DNA of 15,949 nucleotides from Elusimicrobiota bacterium (GCA_016194625.1 JACQBB010000314.1:1-15949), one strand, 5' to 3'; positions 6,893-13,965 are shown, numbered from the stretch's first letter. Numbers and translations: made by a program. The notes: generated by a model from the letters alone, not told the origin.

Positions 6893-7353
6893 GCCAGCTC
6901 GTCGGCGTTGAACGCCCAGAGCAGGCGCGGGGACGGGCCCAGCTCGATCGCGGCCAGTCCGGCGGGGCGGAACTCGAAGGCCTCGTCGGTCAGGAAGGCG
7001 GTGATCTCTCCGACCTGGGGCTGGTGGCCGACGGCCAGCACCTCCTCGACCGCGGCGGCGCGCTGCTGCAGGCCCGCGAACGCCTCGTCGGCGGGGAGGG
7101 TGTTGTCGAGCGCCTGCAGGACCGCGGGGGAGAGGTCCAGCGCGGCCGCCGCCGCGACGGCGGTCTGCATCGCGCGCGCCAGCGGCGAGTGCAGGACCAG
7201 CCCCGGCTTGGCCCCGCGCCGCGCGAGCTCGCGGGCGACGCGCACGGCGTCCTCGCGGCCCTTGTCGGAGGGGGGGCGCAGCGCGTCGGTCTTCACTCCC
7301 GCCTCGTGGGTCGTGGGGGAATGGCCGTGGCGCATGAGATAAAGGCGCTTCAT
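6889..7353 (-). CDS. sixA: Phosphohistidine phosphatase SixA
   Basis: A 154-residue histidine phosphatase of the SixA type, a small branch of the phosphoglycerate-mutase-like superfamily that removes phosphate from histidine-phosphotransfer domains or PTS proteins. MRHGHS holds the phospho-accepting H9 after R8. SPLARAMQTA supplies the conserved arginine (R60), and AVGHQPQV the second catalytic histidine (H110). The length agrees with E. coli SixA (161). I use the ATG at 7353 rather than an earlier frame start at 7371, because a -10 box ends 8 nt upstream and the family begins at this KRLYLMRHG. Its stop overlaps the diguanylate cyclase start by 4 bp. It lies 19 nt after the cls stop and could also receive readthrough from there. 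Confidence 0.9.
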   Translation of the reverse strand: MKRLYLMRHGHSPTTHEAGVKTDALRPPSDKGREDAVRVARELARRGAKPGLVLHSPLARAMQTAVAAAAALDLSPAVLQALDNTLPADEAFAGLQQRAAAVEEVLAVGHQPQVGEITAFLTDEAFEFRPAGLAAIELGPSPRLLWAFNADELA

Positions 7354-7361
7354 CGCCGGGC

Positions 7362-7370
7362 ACTCTAGCA
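7362..7370 (-). promoter_or_regulatory. Extended -10 promoter of sixA, leaderless start
   Basis: The minus strand reads TGC-TAGAGT in the 19-nt gap between cls and sixA. The hexamer ends 8 nt before the sixA ATG and no SD lies between, so transcription should start at or very near the start codon. There is no convincing -35. Confidence 0.5.
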
Positions 7371-7372
7371 AA

Positions 7373-8557
7373 TCAGAAGAAATAGTCGAAGGACGACCAC
7401 CACGACTCCGCCCAGCGCTCCGTCCACGGGCGGCGGCGCCAGTCGGCCGGCGTGATCTCGCGCGAGCCGGCCAGCCCGCGCTCGAACTGCGTCGAGAGCT
7501 CCTCGGCCAGCGTCCGGTCCAGCACGTTGAGGTTCACCTCGAGGTTGAACATCAGGCTGCGGTGGTCGAGGTTGTAGGTGCCGACCGAGCACCATTGGCG
7601 GTCCACCGCGACGGCCTTCGCGTGCATCATCGGCCCCTGCCACTCGTAGATGCGCACCCCGCGGGCGAGCAGGTACTCGTACTTCGCCCGCATCGCGTAC
7701 CACACCGAGGCGGAGTCCGAGGTCCCCGGGACCAGCACGCGCACGTTGACGCCGCGCCGCGCCGCCTGCGCGAGCGCGCGGCGGATGCGCCAGCCGGGGA
7801 TGAAGTACGCGTTGGCGATGGAGACCTCGGTCCTGGCGGCGCGCAGGGCGTTGAGATAGGCCTCGCGGATCACGAAGCGCTTCAGCAGCTCCGAGTTGGC
7901 CGCGATGCGCACCCGCGACGCGCCCGGCTGCGCCGCCGGGTCGCCGACCGACTCGAACCAGCGCCCGGTCTGCTTGAACCACACCGCGCGGAACAGCCGG
8001 TCCAGGTCGTACGCGGCCGGCCCCTCCACGCGCACGTGCGCGTCGCGCCAGTCGCCGCCGCCCACGTCGGCGGGCGCGTTCTCGTCGGAGATGTTGATGC
8101 CGCCCACGAAGCCGACGCGGCCGTCGCAGACCAGCACCTTGCGGTGGTCGCGCTTGTTCCACGCCCAGCGCGGCCGCCACGGCGCCACCGGATGGTACTC
8201 GAGCGTCTGCACGCCCGCGTTGCGCATCAGCGTGACCTGCGTCGGGTCGACGTCCATGGAGCCCATCGAGTCGTAGATCAGCCGCACCCGCACGCCCTGC
8301 CGCGCCTTCTTGGCGAGCAGCTCGGCGAAGGTCCGCCCGGTCAGCGCGCCCTCGAAGATGTAGGTCTCCAGGTGGACGGTGTGCTTGGCGTCCTCGATGG
8401 CCTCGGCCATCGCCGGGTACAGCTCCTTGCCCCGCACGAACAGCGACACGCGGTTGCCGGGGACGTACTCGTCGTAGTCCCACGAGAAATCGCCCGAGCC
8501 CGGCGCCGGGCGGCGCTTGAGCAGCTTCGGGATGCGCGGGAGGCGGGGGAGCGCCAC
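7373..8557 (-). CDS. cls: Cardiolipin synthase-like phospholipase D protein
   Basis: A 394-residue PLD-superfamily enzyme with two HxKxxxxD half-sites: HRKVLVCD (H138, K140, D145) and HAKAVAVD (H312, K314, D319). They are followed by GFVGGINI and CSVGTYNLDHRS, the usual cardiolipin synthase wording. Such enzymes move a phosphatidyl group between two phosphatidylglycerols, or from phosphatidylethanolamine, to form cardiolipin. There are no N-terminal membrane helices, as in ClsB (about 413 residues), so it is probably a peripheral inner-membrane enzyme held by its basic start (PRLPRIPKLLKRR). The start is a GTG at 8557, with a -10 box ending 6 nt before it and no SD. It is divergent from the ygiD-like gene with 69 bp shared. 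Exact substrate preference cannot be read from the sequence. Confidence 0.87.
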   Translation of the reverse strand: MALPRLPRIPKLLKRRPAPGSGDFSWDYDEYVPGNRVSLFVRGKELYPAMAEAIEDAKHTVHLETYIFEGALTGRTFAELLAKKARQGVRVRLIYDSMGSMDVDPTQVTLMRNAGVQTLEYHPVAPWRPRWAWNKRDHRKVLVCDGRVGFVGGINISDENAPADVGGGDWRDAHVRVEGPAAYDLDRLFRAVWFKQTGRWFESVGDPAAQPGASRVRIAANSELLKRFVIREAYLNALRAARTEVSIANAYFIPGWRIRRALAQAARRGVNVRVLVPGTSDSASVWYAMRAKYEYLLARGVRIYEWQGPMMHAKAVAVDRQWCSVGTYNLDHRSLMFNLEVNLNVLDRTLAEELSTQFERGLAGSREITPADWRRRPWTERWAESWWSSFDYFF

Positions 8558-8563
8558 GGCGCA

Positions 8564-8572
8564 AGGATAACA
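8564..8572 (-). promoter_or_regulatory. Extended -10 promoter of cls, leaderless GTG start
   Basis: The minus strand reads TGT-TATCCT, an extended -10 element ending 6 nt before the GTG start codon, so the transcript should begin on or next to the GTG. The matching -35 zone (8587-8592) overlaps the -35 of the divergent ygiD promoter, so polymerases for the two genes would compete. Confidence 0.5.
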
Positions 8573-8589
8573 AATACGACGGAGGGGGA

Positions 8590-8618
8590 TTGACGCGCGC
8601 GCAATATGTATCTATAAT
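8590..8618 (+). promoter_or_regulatory. Consensus sigma-70 promoter of the ygiD-like gene
   Basis: TTGACG (8590-8595), a 17-nt spacer, then a perfect TATAAT (8613-8618). The ATG begins only 9 nt after the hexamer, so the start site should coincide with the start codon. No Shine-Dalgarno is present. This is the clearest leaderless-type promoter in the window. Confidence 0.75.
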
Positions 8619-8626
8619 GGTTACAA

Positions 8627-9409
8627 ATGAACGCCAAGACCGCCCGCCTCCCCGTCCTGTTCCTGGGCCACGGCTCGCCGATGAACGCGCTCGCCGACGA
8701 CGCCTACACGCGCGCGCTGGGGGCGCTGGGCGAGCGCCTGGGCAAGCCCGAGGCGGTGCTGTGCGTGTCGGCGCACTGGCTGACGCGCGGGCTGTGGACG
8801 ACCGGCATGAGCAAGCCGCGCACCATCCACGACTTCGGCGGCTTCCCCGAGGCGCTCTATCTCGAGAAGTACCCGGCGCCCGGCTCGCCGGCGCTGGCGC
8901 GCGAGGCGCGCGCGCTGGTCGGCGGCGAGGGGGGCGTGGATACCGAGGATTGGGGCCTGGACCACGGCGCGTGGACGGTGCTCAAGTTCCTGTACCCGAA
9001 GGCGGACGTGCCCGTCGTCCAGCTCAGCCTGGACCACGGCGCGCCGTCGCGGCGGCACATCGAGACTGGGAGCAAGCTGCGCGCGCTACGCGACAAGGGC
9101 GTGCTGATCGTCGCGTCGGGCAACATCGTCCACAACCTGCGCCGGATCGATTTCTCGGACGACGCCGAGCCGATGGATTGGGCCGTGGAGTTCGACGCCT
9201 GGGCCAAGGACCGACTGCTCGCGCGCGATCTCGACGCCCTGTCGGACCCGCGCGCGGTCCCGTCGGGCGGGCTCGCGGTGCCGACCTCCGACCACTACGA
9301 CCCGATGCTGGTCGCGCTGGGCGCCGGCGACGAGCGCGACGCGCTGAGTTGGGTGTGCGAGGACATCCAGAACGGGTCCATAGCGATGCGTTCCTTCCGC
9401 CTGGGCTGA
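8627..9409 (+). CDS. ygiD: Extradiol ring-cleavage dioxygenase, YgiD/DODA family
   Basis: A 260-residue class III extradiol dioxygenase of the 4,5-DOPA dioxygenase type (E. coli YgiD is of similar length). It opens a catechol ring with molecular oxygen and a divalent metal. Conserved blocks are LFLGHGSPMNA (H15), CVSAHW (H50), DFGGFPEALY, DHGAWTVL (H113), ASGNIVHNLR (H169) and VPTSDHYDPML (H223). H15, H50 and H223 are the likely metal ligands, with H113 or H169 acting in catalysis. No other aromatic-degradation genes are near, as is common for YgiD, so its physiological substrate is unknown. It is a single gene, convergent with the STN protein gene with a 13-bp gap, and its ATG lies directly at the predicted transcription start. 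Confidence 0.9.
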   Translation: MNAKTARLPVLFLGHGSPMNALADDAYTRALGALGERLGKPEAVLCVSAHWLTRGLWTTGMSKPRTIHDFGGFPEALYLEKYPAPGSPALAREARALVGGEGGVDTEDWGLDHGAWTVLKFLYPKADVPVVQLSLDHGAPSRRHIETGSKLRALRDKGVLIVASGNIVHNLRRIDFSDDAEPMDWAVEFDAWAKDRLLARDLDALSDPRAVPSGGLAVPTSDHYDPMLVALGAGDERDALSWVCEDIQNGSIAMRSFRLG

Positions 9410-9422
9410 GCGTCCGGCCGCA

Positions 9423-10061
9423 TCACTCCTCGTTCTCGGGGGGCGCGGCGGGCGCCGGAGGCGGTTCCTCCTCCTTCGGCGGCCGTTGGACGAGGTAGGT
9501 GTCGCTGGAGCCGATGCGGCGGCAGCCCAGGCCCTTGCTGGACAGGACGACCTCCAACGCCTCGCGCGCGGTCACTCCTTTCAGGTAGGCGGTGACCTTC
9601 CCGGTCTCCAGGCCGTCCTCGATGGAGAAGTTCGCGTGCGTCTGGCCGCTGAGCGCCTCGAGGAAGCGCGAGAGGCTGACCTTCTTGGCGACGATGCTGA
9701 CGCGCTTGGACAGGATCTCTCCGTTGTCCAGGACGGCGGGGACGTACATGTAAGGGCTGTCCTTGGGCAGGACGAGGTAGACGGACGTCTCTCCGACGCG
9801 GCGGTAGTCGACGCCCTTCATCTCGCGGATGGTGTCGAGCGCCTGCGTCACGGAGACGTCGTGGAGGTAGGCGGTGACGGTCTTGTCCTCCAGAGAGTCG
9901 GCGACGACGAAGTTCACCTTCGCCTGGGCCGACAGCGCGTCCAGGAACACGCCGAGCGGGACGCGGCGCACGGTGATGGAGACCTTCTTCTGGAAGCCGG
10001 GCTCTTCCTGGGCGCGCGCGGGGCCGGCGAGCAGGAGCGCGATGGTCATGGACGCGAGCAT
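9423..10061 (-). CDS. Exported protein with two tandem STN-like domains
   Basis: A 212-residue protein with signal peptide LASMTIALLLAGPARA-QEE. Two 75-residue repeats follow, beginning at residues 25 and 119 and aligning without a gap. Shared wording includes K-VSI, FL-ALS-Q, NF, VTAYL, AL, RR-G and YLV. Each has the pattern of the secretin/TonB short N-terminal (STN) domain: a strand, a helix with ALSxQ, NF.., VT.YL..V....AL and a final strand YLV. STN domains normally sit in front of a secretin pore or TonB receptor; none follows here, only a Pro/Glu tail (EEEPPPAPAAPPENEE). It is probably a soluble periplasmic adaptor, possibly binding a secretin or receptor. The start is either ATG 10061, at a leaderless promoter, or 10049. 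It is divergent from the helicase gene. Confidence 0.82.
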   Translation of the reverse strand: MLASMTIALLLAGPARAQEEPGFQKKVSITVRRVPLGVFLDALSAQAKVNFVVADSLEDKTVTAYLHDVSVTQALDTIREMKGVDYRRVGETSVYLVLPKDSPYMYVPAVLDNGEILSKRVSIVAKKVSLSRFLEALSGQTHANFSIEDGLETGKVTAYLKGVTAREALEVVLSSKGLGCRRIGSSDTYLVQRPPKEEEPPPAPAAPPENEE

Positions 10062-10067
10062 GACCGT

Positions 10068-10073
10068 ATTATA
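10068..10073 (-). promoter_or_regulatory. -10 box of the double-STN gene, leaderless start
   Basis: A perfect TATAAT on the minus strand ends 6 nt before ATG 10061 with no SD between. No clear -35 is seen. Its position favours ATG 10061 over the internal ATG at 10049. Confidence 0.6.
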
Positions 10074-10113
10074 ACGGTCTCCCGATTCCGCGCCAGCCCC
10101 TGCGGCCGCAACT

Positions 10114-10122
10114 TGCTAGAAT
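10114..10122 (+). promoter_or_regulatory. Extended -10 promoter of the helicase gene
   Basis: TGC-TAGAAT is an extended -10 element ending 11 nt before the helicase ATG, leaving a leader of only a few nucleotides and no SD. No -35 is recognisable. It is divergent from the STN gene promoter in the same 72-bp gap. Confidence 0.5.
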
Positions 10123-10133
10123 AGCCGTCCTCC

Positions 10134-12038
10134 ATGGCCGGCAAAGAGCACTTCGAACGCCTCCAGACCCTGATCGACCTCGAACGCGAGGCCGAGAAGG
10201 CCGAGAACCTGCGCGAGCTGCGCAAGTTCCCCGTGTCGCAGCGCGAGGCGCTGGGCAAGACCGTCACCGGCCTGACGCTCGACGGCATCGAGGGCGGCAT
10301 GGCGGGCATGACGATGTACGTGCTGTCGCGTCCGCCGAAGGGCGAGGACCTCTCGCCGTTCCACGCGATGAACGCGGGCGACAACGTCCTGCTCACCTTC
10401 CCGTCGAACGTCGAGCCGCGCGCCGTCGAGGGCACGCTGTACAAGGTCGAGGAGTACCGCGTCACCGTGGCGCTGAGCGCCGGCGGCCCGCAGGACGAGT
10501 TCCGCGGCGCCTGCCAGATCGACCTGCTCGGCTCCGACGCGACCTACCAGCGCATGCGCAAGGCGCTGATCACCGCGGCCGAGTCGAAGCGCTCGCGCCT
10601 GTCCACCCTGCGCGAGGTGTTCCTCGGCGAGCTGGCGCCCGAGCGCTCGCGGATGCCGAAGGTCGAGTTCTTCAACCCGAGCCTCAACGAGTACCAGCAG
10701 GAGGCGGTCAAGCGCGCGATGGCCGCCGACGACGTGGCCCTGGTCCACGGCCCGCCCGGCACCGGGAAGACGACCGTGCTCGTCGAGATCATCCGCCAGC
10801 ATGCGTCGCGCGGCCAGCGCATCCTCGCGACCGCGCCGTCGAACATCGCCGTCGACAATATCTTGGAGAAGCTGCTCGGCACCGGCCTGCGCGTCGTGCG
10901 CCTGGGCCACCCCGCGCGCACGCTCGAGAGCCTGCGCCACGGCAACCTGCTCGCGCAGACCGAGGCCGACCCGCTGTACGAGCAGGTCAAGGAGCTCGAC
11001 GCCTGGCGCGAGCGCATGATCCACCGCAAGTCGCGCATGGGCCGCGGCCAGCTCGGCTACGACGAGCGCCAGGCCCGCGAGCGCGAAGTGGGCCGTCTAT
11101 GGAGGGAAGCGCGCGACCTGGAGTTCGAGATCCAGCGCCGCATCGTCGCCTCCGCCCACGTGGTGCTGGGCACCCACGCCGGCATCTCCAAGCGCTTCGT
11201 GAAGGGCGACTTCGACCTGGTCGTGCTCGACGAGGCCTCGCAGGCCACCGAGCCGCTGTCCTGGGTCCCGCTGTGCATGGCCAAGAAGGCCGTGTTCGCC
11301 GGCGACGCCAACCAGCTCCCGCCGACCATCTACTCGAAGGAGGCGCTGGAGGGCGGCCTGGCCACCACGCTGTTCGACCGCCTGAAGGACGTCCTCCCGG
11401 CGAACGTGCAGACGCTCCTGCGCGTCCAGTACAGGATGCACGAGGACATCATGCGCTTCCCGTCGGACGCGTTCTACGACGGCAAGCTGATCGCCGACGA
11501 GTCGGTCGCCAAGCACGTCGCCTCCGAGATGCCCGGCGTCGCGTCCACCCCGCTGACCAGCCGCCCGGTCACCTTCGTGGACACCGCCGGCGCCGGCTTC
11601 GACGAGGCTTGGAACGAGCTGCTCGAGAGCCGCGAGAACAAGGGCGAGGCCGAGCTGGCGGTGAAGATCCTGTACGAGCTGCTCGGCGACGGGCTCAAGC
11701 CCAAGGACGTGGCGATCCTGACGCCGTACGTCGCGCAGGCCAAGCTGCTCAAGACCATGGCGCGCGAGACGGGCCTCGAGATCGGCTCGGTGGACGGCTT
11801 CCAGGGACGCGAGAAGGAGGCCGTCATCCTGAGCCTCGTGCGCTCCAACGAGGGCGGCCAGATCGGTTTCTTAAGCGACATGCGCCGCCTGAACGTCGCC
11901 ATCACCCGTGCGCGCCGCTGCCTGATCGTCATCGGCGACTCGGCGACCATCGCCCGCCACCCCGTCTACGAGAAGTTCGTCGCCCACGCCGACGCGCTCG
12001 ACGCCCACCGCTCGGCGTACGAGTGGCCCCATGGCTGA
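10134..12038 (+). CDS. SF1 superfamily helicase, IGHMBP2/SMUBP-2 type
   Basis: A 634-residue ATP-dependent nucleic-acid helicase of the Upf1-like SF1B group. About 190 residues of N-terminal helix and beta-barrel come first, as in IGHMBP2. The motor follows: HGPPGTGKTT (Walker A, about 204-213), APSNIAVDNI (Ia), VVLDEASQATEP (motif II, about 362-373), GDANQLPPT (III), QYRMHEDIM (IV), VDGFQGREKEAVILSLVRSN (V) and LNVAITRARRCLIVIGD (VI, about 586-602). All ATPase motifs are intact. Such proteins unwind RNA or DNA 5'-3'; the bacterial role is not established. No nuclease or C-terminal zinc finger is fused to it. The last 8 bp overlap the next gene, which is therefore co-translated. The ATG at 10134 sits just after a -10 box and has no SD. 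Confidence 0.9.
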   Translation: MAGKEHFERLQTLIDLEREAEKAENLRELRKFPVSQREALGKTVTGLTLDGIEGGMAGMTMYVLSRPPKGEDLSPFHAMNAGDNVLLTFPSNVEPRAVEGTLYKVEEYRVTVALSAGGPQDEFRGACQIDLLGSDATYQRMRKALITAAESKRSRLSTLREVFLGELAPERSRMPKVEFFNPSLNEYQQEAVKRAMAADDVALVHGPPGTGKTTVLVEIIRQHASRGQRILATAPSNIAVDNILEKLLGTGLRVVRLGHPARTLESLRHGNLLAQTEADPLYEQVKELDAWRERMIHRKSRMGRGQLGYDERQAREREVGRLWREARDLEFEIQRRIVASAHVVLGTHAGISKRFVKGDFDLVVLDEASQATEPLSWVPLCMAKKAVFAGDANQLPPTIYSKEALEGGLATTLFDRLKDVLPANVQTLLRVQYRMHEDIMRFPSDAFYDGKLIADESVAKHVASEMPGVASTPLTSRPVTFVDTAGAGFDEAWNELLESRENKGEAELAVKILYELLGDGLKPKDVAILTPYVAQAKLLKTMARETGLEIGSVDGFQGREKEAVILSLVRSNEGGQIGFLSDMRRLNVAITRARRCLIVIGDSATIARHPVYEKFVAHADALDAHRSAYEWPHG

Positions 12039-12480
12039 CGAGGCCGTCCGCCGCGAGTTCCAGGCGCGCGCGCCGGAGCTGCGCGCGGCCATGGTCGCCG
12101 AGCTGTCCGCCCTGCTCGACGCGTCCGCGGCGTTCTCCGAGGGCGAGGCTGCGGTCCTGCGCCACCTGATGGCCTACGCCGGCTACTCCCTGTCGGGCCA
12201 CCTGTTCGTCCCGGCCCTGGCCGCGCTGTGGGGGGAGGAGCTCTCCTACCTGCCGAGCGTGCGCCTGCCCGCCGAGCAGGTGCGCGCGGCCGTCGCCCGC
12301 CTGAGCCGCCGCGGCGTGCTCGTCGCCGTCACCGGCGGCGTCGGCGTCTCGTTGGAGGGCGTGCGCGCGGCCCAGGCCGCCGCCGTCTCCGCCCCGAAGC
12401 CGCTCAAGCGCCCGGCCAAGTCCCGCAAGCCCGCCCGGCGGCGTCCGCAGCCCAAGTCCAAGCGCCGCCCGCGCGGCTGA
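12031..12480 (+). CDS. Small protein with histone H1-like basic tail
   Basis: A 149-residue cytoplasmic protein I do not recognise. Residues 1-115 are mostly helical and end in SVRLPAEQVRAAVARLSRRGVLVAVTGGVGVSLEGV, which looks like a small winged-helix fold (helix then two strands). The remaining 30 or so residues are Lys/Arg/Pro/Ala-rich (KPLKRPAKSRKPARRR and onward), like histone H1 or bacterial H1-like tails, and should bind nucleic acid. Its ATG lies inside the helicase gene and the two overlap by 8 bp in different frames, so a joint role with the helicase on DNA or RNA is likely. The gene ends 9 nt before the terminator hairpin. Confidence 0.72.
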   Translation: MADEAVRREFQARAPELRAAMVAELSALLDASAAFSEGEAAVLRHLMAYAGYSLSGHLFVPALAALWGEELSYLPSVRLPAEQVRAAVARLSRRGVLVAVTGGVGVSLEGVRAAQAAAVSAPKPLKRPAKSRKPARRRPQPKSKRRPRG

Positions 12481-12481
12481 G

Positions 12482-12512
12482 AAAAAAAAGCCCCCGCCGC
12501 GAGGCGGGGGCT
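12482..12512 (-). terminator. Strong intrinsic terminator, convergent
   Basis: A 10-bp stem (12489-12498 with 12503-12512) closes a 4-nt loop and consists mainly of GCCCCCGCC/GGCGGGGGC. On the minus strand it is followed by eight Ts (12489-12482), a textbook Rho-independent terminator for the Thr-rich protein gene that ends at 12539. On the plus strand the stem is followed by TTCTCCC, so it would stop helicase-operon transcription less efficiently. Confidence 0.9.
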
Positions 12513-12538
12513 TCTCCCAGAGGAGGACCGGACGTCGG

Positions 12539-13153
12539 TCAGGGAGCGCTGGGGCTGACGACCGCCGTCACTTCCTGCTGGGCGTTGGTCGTGTCGCCCG
12601 TCCCGGGCTTCTTGGTCGTGTCATCCGTTCCGGTGGCCGGGGTCTTCTTGTTCTTCACGACGACTTGCGGGGTGGGGGTCGGGGTGGAGGTGTCGAAGCT
12701 CTTCTGGATGATGTTGCTCACGCCCAAGTCGCCCTTGGCGGGGTTCGCGAACTTCACCCCGAGCGGCTTCATGAAGGACTCCATGAAGGAGGCGTAGCCC
12801 CCGCTGTAAGTCGTGACCGTCGTGCGGGTCGCGCTCGCGTCGATGCTCGCGATCTTGCCGTTCTTCATGACCAGGTTCACGGTCACGAGGCTCGTCGTTT
12901 CCGTCGTTCCGGTGGAGGAGGAGCTTGTGTCCTTGACGGTTCGCGTCAGAGTGATGGGCCCGTCCTTCGGCAGCGTACCGTTGTAGACCATGGCGGTCTT
13001 GACGGACGCGATGTTCGTGTCTGCGTCGGTCCCGAGGGCCGTCAGCGAATTCGTGATGACCCCGTAGACGTTAGTCCAGGATCCTCCTCCTCCGGCGAAG
13101 GCGAGAGGAGAGACGACGAGCGTGAGGGCGAACGCCAGGGAGAGGATCTTCAT
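12539..13153 (-). CDS. Thr/Ser-rich secreted protein of unknown function
   Basis: A 204-residue exported protein with signal peptide KILSLAFALTLVVSPLAFA-GGGG (cleaved near residue 20). The mature part is rich in Thr and Ser (TVKDTSSSSTGTTETTS). A central region VTVNLVMKNGKIASIDASATRTTV is followed by YASFMESFMKPLGVKF. A low-complexity tail TPTPTPQVVVKNKKTPATGTDD then contains Thr/Pro/Lys repeats. I recognise no family; the 'dGkI' strand faintly recalls FMN-binding domains but the flavinylation motif is not visible. The frame stays open far upstream, but the start is ATG 13153: the ATG at 13162 lies within the -10 box. Base composition is visibly less GC-rich than its neighbours. It ends 27 nt before the strong terminator. 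Confidence 0.78.
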   Translation of the reverse strand: MKILSLAFALTLVVSPLAFAGGGGSWTNVYGVITNSLTALGTDADTNIASVKTAMVYNGTLPKDGPITLTRTVKDTSSSSTGTTETTSLVTVNLVMKNGKIASIDASATRTTVTTYSGGYASFMESFMKPLGVKFANPAKGDLGVSNIIQKSFDTSTPTPTPQVVVKNKKTPATGTDDTTKKPGTGDTTNAQQEVTAVVSPSAP

Positions 13154-13160
13154 GAGGAGC

Positions 13161-13189
13161 ATTGTATTGCCCTGGCGGACCCCCGTCAA
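13161..13189 (-). promoter_or_regulatory. Sigma-70 promoter of the Thr-rich protein gene
   Basis: The minus strand has TTGACG (13189-13184), exactly 17 nt, then TACAAT (13166-13161), ending 7 nt before ATG 13153. The TGA stop of the upstream lipoprotein gene (13188-13186) is part of the -35 box. No SD is present, so the mRNA should be leaderless. Confidence 0.7.
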
Positions 13190-13959
13190 GTCCCGCCGGC
13201 GCCGCGTCCGGCCGCGCCCGGTCCGGACCCCGCGGTCGGCGCGGGCGCGCAGACCGGAGAAGGGCGATACGTGTTGTCGTACCAATATTCGACCTGGCCG
13301 TGTCCCGGCATCCAGGTCGAGACGGGCACTCCGCCCGCCCGCACGGCCGTCAGGGCCCAGACGTTGCAGAACATCCGGAAGCTGTAGGGTTGGACGGCCG
13401 CGTAGACCGACTTCGACTCTTTCTCGTCCGTGAACAACGGGGGGCTCAAGCGGCCGCTCGCGTCGCGGGCGAAGGAATCCGCGACGAATCCCAGGAGTCC
13501 GCGATAGCCGGCCGCCGGGAGGTCCAGGGGGCCGAACGCCGTGTAGGTGGTCTGCCAATCCTGGGGATCGCCGCCCCAGGAGAACGGACGGATGTACACC
13601 GCGCCGGGCGTCTTGCGCAGGACGATCAGGTCGGTGACGAATCCGCCGCTTCGGCGCGCCTGAAGGTAATCGGCGCTGGCGAAGCCGACCTCCAGCCATT
13701 CCGGGGGCTTCGAATGCGGGCCGGAGGGGGCTTCCTCTCCGGGCAGGAGGCGCCGGCCGGCGCTCGCCGTCGACGAGACGAAGACCTCGGCGACGGGGAA
13801 GTCCTCGCGGCGGATGAGGAGGGACGTGTGATTGGCGTCGCGGGAGGGCCAGAACAGGTAGGCGCGCCGGCAGGGGCGCTCCTGCGGGAGCTTGGGCGCC
13901 CAGGCGCAGGCGGCCAGGGCGGCGACGAGCGCGAGCGGGAGCGCCCGCCGGATGTCCAT
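13186..13959 (-). CDS. DUF2459-like lipoprotein
   Basis: A 257-residue protein with a lipoprotein signal: RRALPLALVAALAAC, lipobox LAAC with the acylated Cys at about residue 18. The mature part has a pattern I associate with the DUF2459 (TIGR02117) family. It has a short motif around an HT dipeptide (ANHTSLLIRRED), EWLEVGFASADYLQA in place of the family's E-x-GWGD-x-x-FY, and a C-terminal MFCNVWALTAVRAGGVPVS in place of TCN-x-W-x-x-x-x-LRAAG. Function of that family is unknown; the conserved His and Cys suggest a papain-like (NlpC/P60-type) fold. The match is distant, so treat it as tentative. The C-terminus is a Gly/Ala/Pro tail. The start at ATG 13959 sits 6 nt after a TATCCT box. Confidence 0.72.
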   Translation of the reverse strand: MDIRRALPLALVAALAACAWAPKLPQERPCRRAYLFWPSRDANHTSLLIRREDFPVAEVFVSSTASAGRRLLPGEEAPSGPHSKPPEWLEVGFASADYLQARRSGGFVTDLIVLRKTPGAVYIRPFSWGGDPQDWQTTYTAFGPLDLPAAGYRGLLGFVADSFARDASGRLSPPLFTDEKESKSVYAAVQPYSFRMFCNVWALTAVRAGGVPVSTWMPGHGQVEYWYDNTYRPSPVCAPAPTAGSGPGAAGRGAGGT

Positions 13960-13965
13960 GCGCGC

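Noticed and set aside
6116..7342. A 408-codon plus-strand frame across sixA and the diguanylate cyclase
   Set aside because: The product lacks any domain and opposes genes with intact catalytic motifs.
12754..13011. Possible FMN-binding domain in the Thr-rich secreted protein
   Set aside because: Only one strand (MKNGKIASI) is suggestive; the flavinylation motif and the rest of the fold are not visible.
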